Assembly (NCBI RefSeq): GCF_900105215.1
Contig: NZ_FOIP01000001.1
Coordinates: 2,068,001-2,132,000 of the forward strand
Reading direction: 5' to 3'
Origin: Lacrimispora sphenoides
GTDB taxonomy: Bacteria > Bacillota > Clostridia > Lachnospirales > Lachnospiraceae
Length of the DNA stretch: 64,000 nt
The notes under the pieces: model-generated
What the model saw: the letters and a program-made list of their open reading frames with translations, nothing else
The model's database searches: none
What the model was told of the DNA's origin: nothing
Position numbers and translations under genes: made by a program
In this document: positions 1 to 9,133 of the stretch, piece by piece
Layout: each line of letters begins with the position of its first letter
Numbering within the stretch: the stretch's first letter is position 1

Positions 1-1040
1 TTGTTCCCATCTTTGGCAAAGATGGTCATGCAGTTCATGGATTTGTTGATGCTGATGAGGAATGGTCCCTTAGCGCCGATAATTGGCTCTAAGTCAGTGA
101 GCATTTTTCCGGATTCGTCGAAATAATATTTGTAGCCGTCAAGATACTGCCAGCCAGTCACCGGATAGGAATCCTGGAAATAGTAACGTTCATTGCCTGC
201 CCATGCCCAGCCGGTGAAGGACGTACCATCTCCGTTAAAGTAACGGAGGCCGCCATCGATCAGCCGCATTCCGTCTGCAACGGCGGAAATCAGAGGCTTC
301 TCCGTGGCATAAGGGAACTGGGAATTCTTGGTGTAAAAGGCCATTCTCAGCCCTGTTATGTAATGTCCGGTTCCCATGGTTCCTGTAGTGGTCCCATTCT
401 TCGCCCAGTCCATGGTGGTCCCGTCTTCCAACTGTGCGGTATAGTAGAGGTCGAACTGGTTATTCACATAACCGGAAAACCTCATCTGTACTGCTTCGAT
501 GTTTATGTCATTGGCATAGTTGGTAGTCTGCTGTCCGTTTAAAACCCATGGAGACCAGCCGGTGCTGGAGGTATAGGTCCGGTAAAGCACGTTTCCAACA
601 ATGTTGGTAAGAAAGGTGGACATTCCGTGAAAGCCCTGTCCGTTATTTGTGATCCATGCATCATTAACAAATGGCTGTGACCAGTTGCTGTCACCGACCA
701 TAACGGTAGTCTGGAGACGTGGGAAATTGGCCTTTAACGCTTCCTGAGCAGCTCTGGTAGCTTCATCTACCTCGCCGTCTTCGCCGCCGCCTTCCCCTTC
801 TTTTCCAATGTCTATACCGGCATTTGCCAAAGCGTTTTCCGCTTCATCTGTAGTTACGCCTTCCTGCGTCTGGGTGTTCGTCTGGTTCTGATCTTCAGAC
901 TGCCCGTCGCTCTGACTGATGGGGACACCATTCTTAAATCCCGGTCCATATGCTTCATCTGCCCATGCAAGGGTGGCCTGTCCGGAAACAAGAGCAGCCG
1001 TCAGGCAGAGAAGCGTCAGGCTTCGTGTCAGTTTACGCAT
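1..1040 (-). CDS. Cell-wall-binding L,D-transpeptidase-like protein (partial, C-terminus outside window)
   Basis: Reading leftwards from an ATG at 1040, with AGGAGG at about 1050-1055, about 346 codons are open to the window edge. Residues 1-26 form a signal peptide ending near LAWA. An acidic, Gln-rich linker follows to about residue 90. Residues of about 95-225 resemble ChW (clostridial hydrophobic, conserved Trp) repeats, with GWSPWVLNG and an IEAVQMRFSG-type strand. Residues of about 230-310 carry aromatic cell-wall-binding repeats (GGLRYFNGDG, GWQYLDGYKYYF). The last visible residues (FLISINKSMNCMTIFAKDGN) look like the first strand of a YkuD L,D-transpeptidase domain, so the likely role is exported peptidoglycan cross-linking or wall anchoring. 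The catalytic Cys/His motif lies beyond the edge, so the enzymatic call is inferred. Divergent from the flippase gene at 1195. Confidence 0.75.
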   Translation of the reverse strand, partial: MRKLTRSLTLLCLTAALVSGQATLAWADEAYGPGFKNGVPISQSDGQSEDQNQTNTQTQEGVTTDEAENALANAGIDIGKEGEGGGEDGEVDEATRAAQEALKANFPRLQTTVMVGDSNWSQPFVNDAWITNNGQGFHGMSTFLTNIVGNVLYRTYTSSTGWSPWVLNGQQTTNYANDINIEAVQMRFSGYVNNQFDLYYTAQLEDGTTMDWAKNGTTTGTMGTGHYITGLRMAFYTKNSQFPYATEKPLISAVADGMRLIDGGLRYFNGDGTSFTGWAWAGNERYYFQDSYPVTGWQYLDGYKYYFDESGKMLTDLEPIIGAKGPFLISINKSMNCMTIFAKDGN

Positions 1041-1123
1041 AATTTAAAACCTCCTGAATTCTAAAAATGAAAATTATATTCCTTTATACTCTAACACAAG
1101 TAAGTTCAAAATGCTATATACGA

Positions 1124-1152
1124 TTTACATTTAATGGGGAATATAGTACAAT
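1124..1152 (+). promoter_or_regulatory. Sigma-A-type promoter for the first flippase gene
   Basis: TTTACA (1124-1129) and TACAAT (1147-1152) are separated by exactly 17 bases in the divergent spacer. Transcription would begin near 1159 and reach the ATG at 1195. Read by eye only. Confidence 0.55.
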
Positions 1153-1194
1153 AAGGCGTAAATGTAAATTGGTAAAGCAAGGAGAAAAGCCAGT

Positions 1195-2637
1195 ATGTAC
1201 CAGGAAAATATGAAAAAAAAGGTCCTTTCCGGTCTGTTCTGGAAAGTGATGGAAAACGGGGGTACACAGGGGATTCAGTTCCTTGTTTCGGTTCTGCTTG
1301 CCAGGATGCTGACACCGGCAGAGTCCGGGGAAGTCATGCTCATCATGATATTTATCACCATTGGAAATGTGTTTGTCCAAAGTGGTTTTAATACCTCCCT
1401 GATCCAGAAACAGACGGTGGATGAGGCCGATTATTCCTCTGCATTTTATATCAGCGGAGCCATTGCTTTTGTTTTATATGTAATTCTCTTTTTCTCAGCT
1501 CCGGCCATAGCTTCTTTTTACGGACAGCCTGTTTTTACTCCGGTGCTCCGGGTCCTTTCTGTGACCCTGTTTTTTGGTGCCGTTACCTCCGTGCAGTCTG
1601 CTGTGATCGCCAGGAATATGGAGTTTCGAAAGCTTTGTCTGGCAAGCCTTTTTGCCGCCCTTTGCTCCGGTATCATCGGTGTATTTCTGGCATACAGGGG
1701 ACAGGGTCTGTGGGCTCTTGCCATGCAGCAGTTTTTCTACAGCTTTTTCTTAATGGTCATGCTGGTATTTCTGGTGAAGTGGAGGCCAAGGCTTCTGTTT
1801 TCCGTTAAGAAGGCGAAGGAATTGTTCTCTTATGGCTGGAAGATACTTTGTTCCGGACTTATTGATACAGTATTTAATAATGTTTACGGGCTAGTCATCG
1901 GGAAATTATATAATTCCGCCATGATGGGGCAATACTCAAGAGGAAACCAGTTTCCTGCTCTGATTGCAAATAATCTTGGAGCGGCGATCCAGTCGGTCAT
2001 GCTCCCGGCTTTTTCGGCTTGCCAGGAGGACAAGGAGACGCTAAAGCGAATGGTGAGAAGGTCCATTGTCACCAGCTCTTACCTGGTGTTTCCCATGATG
2101 GCCGGATTGATTGCCGTGGCTGAGCCTATGGTTAAGCTGCTTTTGACGGACCGGTATTTACCCTGTGTCCCCATGCTTCGGCTGTTATGCATCGCCTATG
2201 CAACCTGGCCCCTTCATGTGGCGAATTTGCAGGCCATCAATGCCATGGGAAAAAGCGAGATATTCCTCAAACTGGAAATAATAAAGAAGGCAGTCAGCAT
2301 GACTGCACTTCTGATCAGCATTCCCTTTGGGATTTATACCATGGTTGCTTTAAGGGCAGTAACCGATTTCATCTGCACCTTTATCAATGCCTATCCCAAT
2401 AAAAAGCTTTTAAACTACAGCTTTCTTGAGCAGTGGAAGGATGTACTTCCTTCTCTTCTTTTATCAGCGGTGATGTGCCTCTTCGCATACGGAGTACAAT
2501 ATGTAATAGAAGGAACACTCTTAACCCTGGTTGTACAGATTCTGGTAGGAGTCGTTGTTTATGCAGGGCTTTCCTGGCTGTTCCGGCTGGAGGCTTTTTT
2601 GTACCTGTGCCGTATTTCCGGGATTACAAAAGAGTAG
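1195..2637 (+). CDS. Polysaccharide flippase (Wzx/MOP superfamily)
   Basis: A 480-residue integral membrane protein with about 12-14 hydrophobic segments, the usual size of a Wzx/TuaB-type flippase. These move undecaprenyl-linked glycan units from the inner to the outer face of the membrane. The N-terminus has the family pattern FWKVMENGGTQGIQFLVSVL, followed by LARMLTPAESG, typical of the lipopolysaccharide biosynthesis flippase group. The start at 1195 is supported by AAGGAG at 1179-1184. It opens a co-directional run of glycan genes to 7778. A second MOP-like protein follows 120 bases later, so the locus may translocate two lipid-linked products. The substrate is unknown. Confidence 0.85.
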   Translation: MYQENMKKKVLSGLFWKVMENGGTQGIQFLVSVLLARMLTPAESGEVMLIMIFITIGNVFVQSGFNTSLIQKQTVDEADYSSAFYISGAIAFVLYVILFFSAPAIASFYGQPVFTPVLRVLSVTLFFGAVTSVQSAVIARNMEFRKLCLASLFAALCSGIIGVFLAYRGQGLWALAMQQFFYSFFLMVMLVFLVKWRPRLLFSVKKAKELFSYGWKILCSGLIDTVFNNVYGLVIGKLYNSAMMGQYSRGNQFPALIANNLGAAIQSVMLPAFSACQEDKETLKRMVRRSIVTSSYLVFPMMAGLIAVAEPMVKLLLTDRYLPCVPMLRLLCIAYATWPLHVANLQAINAMGKSEIFLKLEIIKKAVSMTALLISIPFGIYTMVALRAVTDFICTFINAYPNKKLLNYSFLEQWKDVLPSLLLSAVMCLFAYGVQYVIEGTLLTLVVQILVGVVVYAGLSWLFRLEAFLYLCRISGITKE

Positions 2638-2652
2638 CGGGGTGGTTTTAAG

Positions 2653-2681
2653 TTTACTTTTAAAGCCGGATATTGTAGAAT
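2653..2681 (+). promoter_or_regulatory. Sigma-A-type promoter before the second flippase gene
   Basis: TTTACT (2653-2658) and TAGAAT (2676-2681) have a 17-base spacer in the 120-base gap after the first flippase gene. This suggests the downstream six-gene run can be transcribed independently. Confidence 0.45.
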
Positions 2682-2757
2682 AAAGGGACATTGTGAGGAA
2701 ATAACCGGTGGGTATATGATTATGCCTCAAAACCGTGGACAAATAAGAGGAAAATAA

Positions 2758-4065
2758 ATGGAACGAAAAAATGTGGCCTGGAATATGATCGGAAGCCTGG
2801 TTTATGCCGGTTCCAGTATGATACTCACGGCCCTGGTCAACCATCTCATAGGAACGGAACAGGGAGGGATCTTTGGCTTTGCATTCAGCACATTTGGGCA
2901 GCAGATGTTTTTGGTGGCCTATTTTGGCATGAGGCCTTTGCAGAGTACGGATACAAGTCAAAGTTATACGTTTTCCGAATATCGTCTGGCCCGGTTCGCT
3001 ACCTGTTCCATGGCAGTTATTTTTGGAATCTGTTATATCATTTTTAATACCCTGTCTCCGTCAGCAGGCTATACGGCTCAAAAAGCACTGGTAGTATTTT
3101 TGATGGTGCTTTATAAGGTGCTAGACGGGTTTGCAGATGTGTATGAATCGGAATTTCAGAGAAACGGGCGGCTGTATCTAACAGGACAGGCCATGGCATT
3201 TAGAACCCTGTTGTCAGTGTTTTGTTTTTTAGGGACCCTTGCTGTTACAAGGGAGCTTGTATTTTCCTGCGTGGTTGCGGTCCTGTCCCAGGGAGCAGGG
3301 ATCCTGCTGTTTGATAAAAGAATGGCGGAGAGTGTCCCCGGAATGGTGTTTACCAGAACACCCGGCAGGCAGTGGAAGCTTTTGCAGGACAGTTTTTTAC
3401 TGTTTTTATCCGTTTTTCTGGACGGGCTTATTTTTGCCATGGCAAAATATGCGGTGGATGCCCGGATGACTTCCACGGACAACGCTGTTTTTGTGGCTAT
3501 TTTTATGCCGACCTCGGTCATTAACCTGGCTGCTAACTTTGTGATCCGACCCTTTTTGACCAGGATGTCTTATCAGTGGGAGGAACGGAACTTTGTGGAA
3601 TTGGGGACCGGCCTAAAGAAGCTTTCCGGAATCATATTCCTTCTTACGGTCATTGCCCTGGCAGGAGCCTGGGCGATTGGGGTTCCTGTACTGGGAGCCA
3701 TTTCCAATGTGGAGCTTAAACCGTATAAATCCGGGCTTCTTTTCATCGTGCTGGGCGGCGGTTTCTTTGCGGTTATGAATCTGTTTTATTATGTGCTTGT
3801 TATCATGAAAAAGCAGAAGGGAATCTTTTTTGGCTATGTACCGGTCTGCATCCTTTCCTTCTTTCTCTCTTTTTGGCTGGTAGGAGTGGGAGGAATCAAC
3901 GGAGCGGCCTTCTCTTATATGCTGGAAATGCTGATTCTCATGCTTTGCTTTATGGGACAGGCGATCCATATTTTTATTACGGAGGAACGTCATTCAGGCA
4001 TACCGTTACGCCCCGGAAACATGGACGGTGCAGAGGTAAAAGAGAGAATGGAGCGGAAGAAATGA
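2758..4065 (+). CDS. Second polysaccharide flippase-like membrane protein
   Basis: A 435-residue protein with about 12 membrane segments and the two-fold organisation of the MOP superfamily. It starts WNMIGSLVYAGSSMILTALV, typical of oligosaccharide flippases with the RNVAWN-type N-terminus. AAGAGG lies before the ATG at 2758. Its stop overlaps the next gene's ATG (ATGA at 4062-4065), so it is translationally coupled to the GT2 gene. It probably flips a lipid-linked sugar made by that GT2 or an oligosaccharide used by neighbours. The C-terminal 25 residues are charged and cytoplasmic. It is clearly divergent in sequence from the flippase at 1195, so it is not a recent duplicate. Confidence 0.75.
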   Translation: MERKNVAWNMIGSLVYAGSSMILTALVNHLIGTEQGGIFGFAFSTFGQQMFLVAYFGMRPLQSTDTSQSYTFSEYRLARFATCSMAVIFGICYIIFNTLSPSAGYTAQKALVVFLMVLYKVLDGFADVYESEFQRNGRLYLTGQAMAFRTLLSVFCFLGTLAVTRELVFSCVVAVLSQGAGILLFDKRMAESVPGMVFTRTPGRQWKLLQDSFLLFLSVFLDGLIFAMAKYAVDARMTSTDNAVFVAIFMPTSVINLAANFVIRPFLTRMSYQWEERNFVELGTGLKKLSGIIFLLTVIALAGAWAIGVPVLGAISNVELKPYKSGLLFIVLGGGFFAVMNLFYYVLVIMKKQKGIFFGYVPVCILSFFLSFWLVGVGGINGAAFSYMLEMLILMLCFMGQAIHIFITEERHSGIPLRPGNMDGAEVKERMERKK

Positions 4066-4760
4066 TGGATAAGGTACTGGTAGTAATACCTGCATACAAT
4101 GAGGCTCTAAATATTGAGCGCGTGGTAGGAGATGTCATTACGAACTATCCCATGTTTGATTATGTGATCATTAATGACGGATCTACCGATCAAACAGCAG
4201 ATATCTGCAGAAAGCATGGCTGGAAGATCATTGACCTGCCCATGAATCTGGGACTTGCCGGAGCGTTCCAGACCGGGCTTAAATATGCTCACAGGCGCGG
4301 TTACCGGTATGCCATACAGTTTGACGGGGACGGGCAGCACCGGCCGGAATATATCCTTCCCATGAAAGAGAAGATGGACGAGGGCTATGATATTGTTATC
4401 GGCTCCAGATTTATGACAGGGAAGAAACCCCATACCATGCGGATGCTTGGGAGCAGGCTCTTAAGCGGCTCCATCTGGTTCACCACTGGGGTAAAGGTCA
4501 GTGACCCTACCTCTGGTATGCGCATGTTCAGCAGGAAGATGATCAAGGAATTTGCTGATGGGTTAAATTACGGTCCGGAACCGGATACGATCTCCTATTT
4601 GATCAGCCAGGGGGCAAAGGTCGCGGAAATCCCTGTGATCATGGATGAACGGATTCTGGGAGAGAGCTATTTAAATCCGGTCAATGCGGCCAGGTATATG
4701 GGAAAGATGCTGTTTTCCATATTGCTGGTACAGAGTTTCCGCATTAGGGACAGGAGATAA
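4062..4760 (+). CDS. Polyprenyl-phosphate glycosyltransferase, GT2 (DPM1/GtrB-like)
   Basis: The open frame extends upstream to 3873, but the GT-A fold begins at MMDKVLVVIPAYNEALNIE, and the ATG at 4062 overlaps the preceding stop, giving 232 residues. Motifs visible: VIPAYNE near the N-terminus, the nucleotide-binding IINDGSTDQT, and the metal-binding FDGDGQH (DxD equivalent), followed by DPTSGMRMFSRK. There are no C-terminal membrane segments, as in DPM1-type catalytic subunits. Such enzymes transfer a sugar from UDP- or GDP-sugar to undecaprenyl phosphate on the cytoplasmic face. The next gene is a DUF2304 membrane protein, a common partner. The donor sugar cannot be told from sequence. 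Confidence 0.85.
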   Translation: MMDKVLVVIPAYNEALNIERVVGDVITNYPMFDYVIINDGSTDQTADICRKHGWKIIDLPMNLGLAGAFQTGLKYAHRRGYRYAIQFDGDGQHRPEYILPMKEKMDEGYDIVIGSRFMTGKKPHTMRMLGSRLLSGSIWFTTGVKVSDPTSGMRMFSRKMIKEFADGLNYGPEPDTISYLISQGAKVAEIPVIMDERILGESYLNPVNAARYMGKMLFSILLVQSFRIRDRR

Positions 4761-4777
4761 AGGAAGGGAGAACGAAC

Positions 4778-5149
4778 ATGACAGTTTTGCTTCGCTGCGT
4801 ACTGATATGCGTTTCCATATTACTTACATTTTATGTACTTAGAAGAATACGCCATTCTAAGATGAAGATAGAGGATTCTATCTTTTGGGTGATGTTTGCC
4901 CTGCTTTTGGTGGTATTCAGCTTATTCCCTCCATTGGCTGATTTCATTTCCCGGATGGTGGGGACCTATTCCACCGCTAATTTTATCTTTACCTTCATGA
5001 TATTTATCTTGCTGGTAAAGGTTTTCTTCCAGTCTGTCAAAATATCCCAGCTGGAGCGGAAGATGACGGAGCTGATCCAGATGCTTGCTCTGGACCGGGA
5101 AGATGCCAGGGAAAAGGAGGAAGGTCATCATGAAGCTCATTCTGAATAA
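4778..5149 (+). CDS. DUF2304 small membrane protein
   Basis: A 123-residue protein with three hydrophobic segments (about residues 4-20, 36-54 and 66-86) and a charged, helical C-terminal tail rich in Glu, Lys and Arg. The pattern IRHSKMKIEDSIFWVMFALL is characteristic of the DUF2304 family, whose members sit next to DPM1-like GT2 genes and are thought to anchor or modulate them. That role is an inference from context. AAGGAAGGGAG precedes the ATG at 4778, 17 bases after the GT2 stop, and the tail overlaps the next gene by 20 bases. Confidence 0.8.
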   Translation: MTVLLRCVLICVSILLTFYVLRRIRHSKMKIEDSIFWVMFALLLVVFSLFPPLADFISRMVGTYSTANFIFTFMIFILLVKVFFQSVKISQLERKMTELIQMLALDREDAREKEEGHHEAHSE

Positions 5150-6734
5150 AAAGGGATTGTGGCTTACGGCGGGAACTTGTTTATTTCTCGCCTTTCTCTT
5201 TATAAAAACCTATGAGGAAACCATTGTGGGAATCCCCTCACCGGAATTTGAAGCAGTCCGCCGCTTTTACTGGTGGATCATCGTGTTCGGATGTGGATTT
5301 CTGGCGTGTTTGGGAGCAGCTTTGTGGATAGTTAAGACTCCAGCCTTCTTATTGTTTCCGGGGACTGTGGTAATTCTTGGACTGTTTTATATGCTGGTTC
5401 TGACCCCCTTTTCAACGCCCGATGAGGCGGCCCATTTTACCAGCGCTTACCGGCTCTCCAGCCAGCTTATGGGAAAACCGGCGGTGGCAGATGACTCTTT
5501 TTTTTCCCATGCAACAGAGGAGGAAAAGGAGAGGATCAGCCGGGGAGCCAATGTTTTAGTGCGGAGTGGTGATGATGCCCCCGGACTTTATACCAATGTG
5601 GGACGGGCCACATACAACCTGGTCCTTAAGGAGATGTTTTCCCTTGATAACAGCCAGGGAATGACGGTCCGCTATGAAATACCGGTGAACACTACGCCTG
5701 TGGTATACCTACCCCAGGCCCTTGGGATTTGCCTTGCCAGGCTGCTCCATCTGGGATACATCCCTTTGGTATATCTTGGCAGGCTGTTCAATCTTCTTGC
5801 TTTTGCAGGTATGGCAGCCCTGGCTGTGAGGATCATGCCATTTAAAAAAGAGCTTCTCATGGCGGTATCGTGTCTTCCCATGACCCTTCATCTGGCAGCT
5901 TCCTTTTCCTATGATACGGCCTTTATCGGTCTGTCCATGCTTTTTCTGGCCTGGTGCTTTTACTTAGCCTTTGAGAAAGAGAAAGTGACCGTAAAGGATA
6001 CGGTTCTTCTGGCTCTTTTGCTGATCATTCTGGAGCCTGGAAAGATCGTTTATCTGCCGGTCGCCGGGATCTGCCTGTTTATTCCTTCTTCTAAGTTTAA
6101 GTCAAAAAGGAATTACTGGATCTCCGTCATAAGTGTTATAACTGCAGTCGTTCTGGCGGTGTTTTTGGTAAACCGTCTGGTCCTATCTGCGTGGGCGACC
6201 ACAACGGAAAGCTATGTGGGCTGGAGTGAAGCGGCAGGATATACGCTGCAGGATGTATGGGAACACCCCTATCGCATCTTTAAAGTATATTATGAAACTC
6301 TGGTGACCCAGTTTGATTATTATCTGACTACCATGCTTGGAGGATTTCTGGGCAATTTGGACCCTAACCTGACCGTGCCCCCCTTCTGTCTCATGATTTT
6401 GTGGTATGTGCTCTTTGTCAGCGTGATAAGGAGAGAAGGGGAAGAAGCTCCGATGTCTGGCGGCCAGAAGCTTTGGATGGTCATTCTGGTGTTTTTAAGT
6501 GCCTGTCTGGTTCTTGCCTCCATGCTATTAGGCTGGACGCCACGGGAGCTTACCTATATAACGGGTGTCCAGGGAAGGTATTTTATCCCCCTGCTGCCCC
6601 TCGTGCTGTTAGTTGTATTTGATAAACGCCTGGTTATAAACATGGATTTAAGGAAAAGTGCATGGTATCTGGAATGCTTTGTGAGCATCTATGCCCTGAT
6701 ACGCATCTGTTCCACGGCGTGTCTGCGCTATTGA
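5130..6734 (+). CDS. DUF2142 family membrane protein (GT-C-like)
   Basis: The chosen ATG at 5130 follows an AAAAGGAGG site at 5112-5120 and gives 534 residues beginning MKLILNKKGLW. About 11-12 membrane segments are apparent. The signature TPDEAAHFTSAYRLSSQLMG, in the first extracytoplasmic region, matches DUF2142, a family with GT-C-like topology. There the acidic pair after the first segments would be catalytic in transfer from a polyprenyl-phosphate sugar. With the GT2 and DUF2304 genes just upstream it makes a plausible three-part side-chain glycosylation unit (donor synthesis, accessory, extracytoplasmic transferase). Function is inferred from fold and context. Confidence 0.75.
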   Translation: MKLILNKKGLWLTAGTCLFLAFLFIKTYEETIVGIPSPEFEAVRRFYWWIIVFGCGFLACLGAALWIVKTPAFLLFPGTVVILGLFYMLVLTPFSTPDEAAHFTSAYRLSSQLMGKPAVADDSFFSHATEEEKERISRGANVLVRSGDDAPGLYTNVGRATYNLVLKEMFSLDNSQGMTVRYEIPVNTTPVVYLPQALGICLARLLHLGYIPLVYLGRLFNLLAFAGMAALAVRIMPFKKELLMAVSCLPMTLHLAASFSYDTAFIGLSMLFLAWCFYLAFEKEKVTVKDTVLLALLLIILEPGKIVYLPVAGICLFIPSSKFKSKRNYWISVISVITAVVLAVFLVNRLVLSAWATTTESYVGWSEAAGYTLQDVWEHPYRIFKVYYETLVTQFDYYLTTMLGGFLGNLDPNLTVPPFCLMILWYVLFVSVIRREGEEAPMSGGQKLWMVILVFLSACLVLASMLLGWTPRELTYITGVQGRYFIPLLPLVLLVVFDKRLVINMDLRKSAWYLECFVSIYALIRICSTACLRY

Positions 6735-6821
6735 TTCATACGAAGGCAACGAGCCGGATTAAATCTCGCTTGATCTTGGTGGCTGCTTGCGGAGTATTTT
6801 ACTGGAAGGTAGGAAATTGCA

Positions 6822-7778
6822 ATGGAAGAAAAAAGGCAGGAAAAATCGGTAGATGTGATTATTCCCGTATATAGACCTGATGAAAAGCTGCAGCTTTTGC
6901 TGGAACGCCTTGGGGAACAGTCATATCCTATCCGGCGGATCATCATCATGAACACGGAACGGTCCTATTGGAAGGAAGAGGAATATGGCTGGGTCCCCAA
7001 TCTGGAAGTACACCATGTGACAAAAGAGGAATTTGACCATGGCGGCACCAGAAACCAGGGAGCCGGTTGTTCTGAGGCAGATATTATGGTATTTATGACC
7101 GATGATGCAGTTCCGGCCGATGAGAATTTAATAGGAGCGCTGGTAAGAGGTCTTGACCAGAGAGGAAAAGGCGGAGAAAAGGTGGTCATGGCTTATGGAA
7201 GGCAACTGCCGAATCCTGACTGTGCCCTGGCGGAGCAGTATACCCGTTCCTTTAATTATCCGGAACAAAGCCGGGTGAAAACAGGCGGAGACCTAAAGGA
7301 GCTGGGAATCAAGACCTTTTTTGCCTCCAATGTCTGTTGTTCCTATGACCGGGCTGCATTTATGGAGGCCGGCGGATTTATTAAGCGGACTATTTTTAAT
7401 GAGGATATGATTTATGCGGGAAATGCAGTAAGACACCGGGGGCAGGCGGTAGCCTATGCAGCCGATGCAAACGTGTATCATTCCCATAATTACGGCTGCA
7501 TCGCCCAGTTTAAGCGGAATTTTGATCTTGCGGTATCCCAGGCCGACCACCCGGAGGTGTTTGAGGGAATCCGCTCGGAAGGCGAGGGAATCCGTCTTGT
7601 GAAAAAGACCTGCGCCTGGCTTTTAAAGGTAAAAAAGCCATGGCTCATTCCCGGTGTAATTGTAAAGAGTGGTTTTAAATACATGGGATATCTTATGGGA
7701 AAACGGTATCGCAGCCTGCCCAAGGGGCTGGTTTTAAGCTTTACTATGAACAAGGAATATTGGAAAAAAGAAAGATAA
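6822..7778 (+). CDS. Rhamnosyltransferase-like GT2 glycosyltransferase
   Basis: A 318-residue GT-A enzyme beginning VDVIIPVYRPDEKLQLLLER. The pattern EFDHGGTRNQGA, followed by FMTDDAVPAD (metal-binding acidic pair), is typical of the bacterial rhamnosyltransferase-type GT2 family, as are FNEDMIYAGNAVRHRG and YHSHNY further on. It would add a deoxyhexose or similar sugar to a lipid-linked glycan at the inner membrane face. It lies 87 bases after the DUF2142 gene and ends this run; an intrinsic terminator follows. Acceptor and exact donor are unknown. Confidence 0.85.
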   Translation: MEEKRQEKSVDVIIPVYRPDEKLQLLLERLGEQSYPIRRIIIMNTERSYWKEEEYGWVPNLEVHHVTKEEFDHGGTRNQGAGCSEADIMVFMTDDAVPADENLIGALVRGLDQRGKGGEKVVMAYGRQLPNPDCALAEQYTRSFNYPEQSRVKTGGDLKELGIKTFFASNVCCSYDRAAFMEAGGFIKRTIFNEDMIYAGNAVRHRGQAVAYAADANVYHSHNYGCIAQFKRNFDLAVSQADHPEVFEGIRSEGEGIRLVKKTCAWLLKVKKPWLIPGVIVKSGFKYMGYLMGKRYRSLPKGLVLSFTMNKEYWKKER

Positions 7779-7824
7779 ACACTGAGAAATGCAGCCTGGT
7801 TAAAAGCCAGACTGCAATGCTGTT

Positions 7825-7862
7825 AAAAAATAGGCTCAAGATATACTTTGAGCCTATTTTTT
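7825..7862 (+). terminator. Intrinsic terminator after the first glycan run
   Basis: A near-perfect stem (AAAAATAGGCTCAAG against CTTTGAGCCTATTTTT, loop ATATA) ends in a T run. The A run on the left arm lets it also stop leftward transcription, which fits the minus-strand gene ending at 7947. Confidence 0.8.
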
Positions 7863-7946
7863 ATTATATGGTTATTTCGGTAGGGAACAGTTACACCTTG
7901 TACTCTACATTTAGGTTATCATGCTGAGCATGGGGGCTCGTTATAC

Positions 7947-8921
7947 TCAGTCCTCAAATATTGGTTCAATACACTCCATAATTAGCCCTATCCTGTCCTT
8001 AGCGTCCGGCATAAAAAGAGAAGCGATAGAAACAACCATCTTTTTCTTTGTATTGATGTAAATTACATTTCCTCCGTCTCCCAAAGCTGCATAGATAAGT
8101 TCTTTATTATCAAATATCCACCACAGGTAGCCATAAGACAGCCGATCCAATCTGATATGCTCCTTTGTGCTTTCTTCTATCCATTTTTCTGATATGATTT
8201 GTTTGTTTTCCCATTTTCCACCGTTTAGATACAATTGACCTATTTTTGCCATATCCTCAGGCGTCAGGAAAAGCCCCCAGCTTGCCGTGTTTATCCCTTG
8301 TGGATCAACGACCCAGCCGCTGGTGTTCTTATCATTCATAACAGCGATATGCTCTTCTTTATTGCGCAGTACCACATTGTGCGTAACCTTGATTCCCAGT
8401 GGAGAGAATAAATGTTCCGCAGCAAAAGCAAGTACCGGCTGCCCTGTCGCTTTTACAAGAATGCCTGACAAGATATGTGTTCCTATGATAGGAGAATACA
8501 TAAATTCTCCGGTATGTTTCTCGCCTCCCAATAAATCAAGGGCGGAATTTACCCAGTTATCGCTTGCGAAAAACTCTTCGTATGGCTCAGACTTATATTA
8601 ATATGGGGCTGTCATGGTAAGTAAATTCTTAAGCGTAATGCCCTGTATTGTTTTTTCTCCTGCTTTAACCGCGTAATCAGGGAAAAAGTCTAATACCTTC
8701 TGGTCTGCACTTTTGATGAAGCCCTTATCAATGGCGATACCAATCAATGCAGAAAATACGCTCTTTGTCACCGAAAACACATGTACTGCGTTATCGGCGG
8801 TATATCCATTAAAATAGTTTTCATATAGTTTTATGCCATTTTTTTGTACAAGTATGCCTACGATATTGCTATAGTCACTGTTACTCGTCTTTTCAAGCTC
8901 TTTCATTTTTTCTTGATTCAT
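7947..8921 (-). pseudogene. Serine hydrolase / beta-lactamase-family gene with an in-frame stop
   Basis: Two open segments, 8598-8921 (107 codons) and 7947-8531, lie in one frame, and the 66 bases between them translate smoothly (YKSEPYEEFFASDNWVNSAL) except for a single TAA at 8598-8600. Removing that stop gives about 324 residues of a class C-type serine hydrolase. The SxxK motif is SVTK (about residue 50) and a C-terminal GDGGNVIYI stands where family members have HxG or GxGG. The codon after APY is often Lys in relatives as I recall them, so AAA to TAA is plausible. A good site (AAAGGAGGAAAT) precedes the ATG at 8921. The Tyr motif reads YSP rather than YxN. Inactivation looks recent; a sequencing error is the alternative. 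Confidence 0.75.
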
Positions 8922-8944
8922 ATTATTTCCTCCTTTAAGTTATA

Positions 8945-8956
8945 AAGGATATCCTT
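8945..8956. promoter_or_regulatory. Perfect palindrome in the hydrolase upstream region
   Basis: AAGGATATCCTT is a 12-base perfect palindrome 24 bases upstream of the minus-strand start at 8921. TTGCAA and TATCTT lie further upstream on that strand, 17 bases apart, so the palindrome would sit just downstream of the transcription start and could be an operator. No regulator gene is adjacent. Confidence 0.3.
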
Positions 8957-9042
8957 AAGATAAAGATAAGTTAATTAAAAATTAATTGCAAGACCTATTT
9001 TTAAATAATTAAAAAATTAACAATTTATGATAACTTTTCTGT

Positions 9043-9065
9043 CAGTCCGGTAAAAATCCGGACTG
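9043..9065 (+). terminator. Hairpin upstream of the sugar-sensor operon
   Basis: CAGTCCGG and CCGGACTG pair perfectly around a seven-base loop, followed by GTTTTCC. It lies between divergent genes, just ahead of the 9073-9101 promoter, so it may be a relic terminator or a regulatory hairpin rather than the end of a known transcript. Confidence 0.35.
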
Positions 9066-9072
9066 TTTTCCA

Positions 9073-9101
9073 TTTATTTTTTCCCTGTGATTTAGTATAA
9101 T
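9073..9101 (+). promoter_or_regulatory. Promoter of the sensor operon
   Basis: A perfect TATAAT (9096-9101) with a weak TTTATT (9073-9078) 17 bases upstream. The start codon at 9134 follows at a usual distance. The weak -35 suggests modest or activated expression. Confidence 0.45.
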
Positions 9102-9133
9102 GGTTCTAGTGCTATATGAAAAAGGGGATAACC

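Noticed and set aside
3873..4061. Upstream extension of the GT2 gene
   Set aside because: The 63 extra codons overlap the flippase gene in another frame and read as a shadow; the ATG overlapping the flippase stop begins exactly at the GT2 motif.
9116..9133. Alternative start of the anchored binding protein at 9116
   Set aside because: No ribosome site precedes it, whereas AAAAAGGGG is well placed for ATG 9134.
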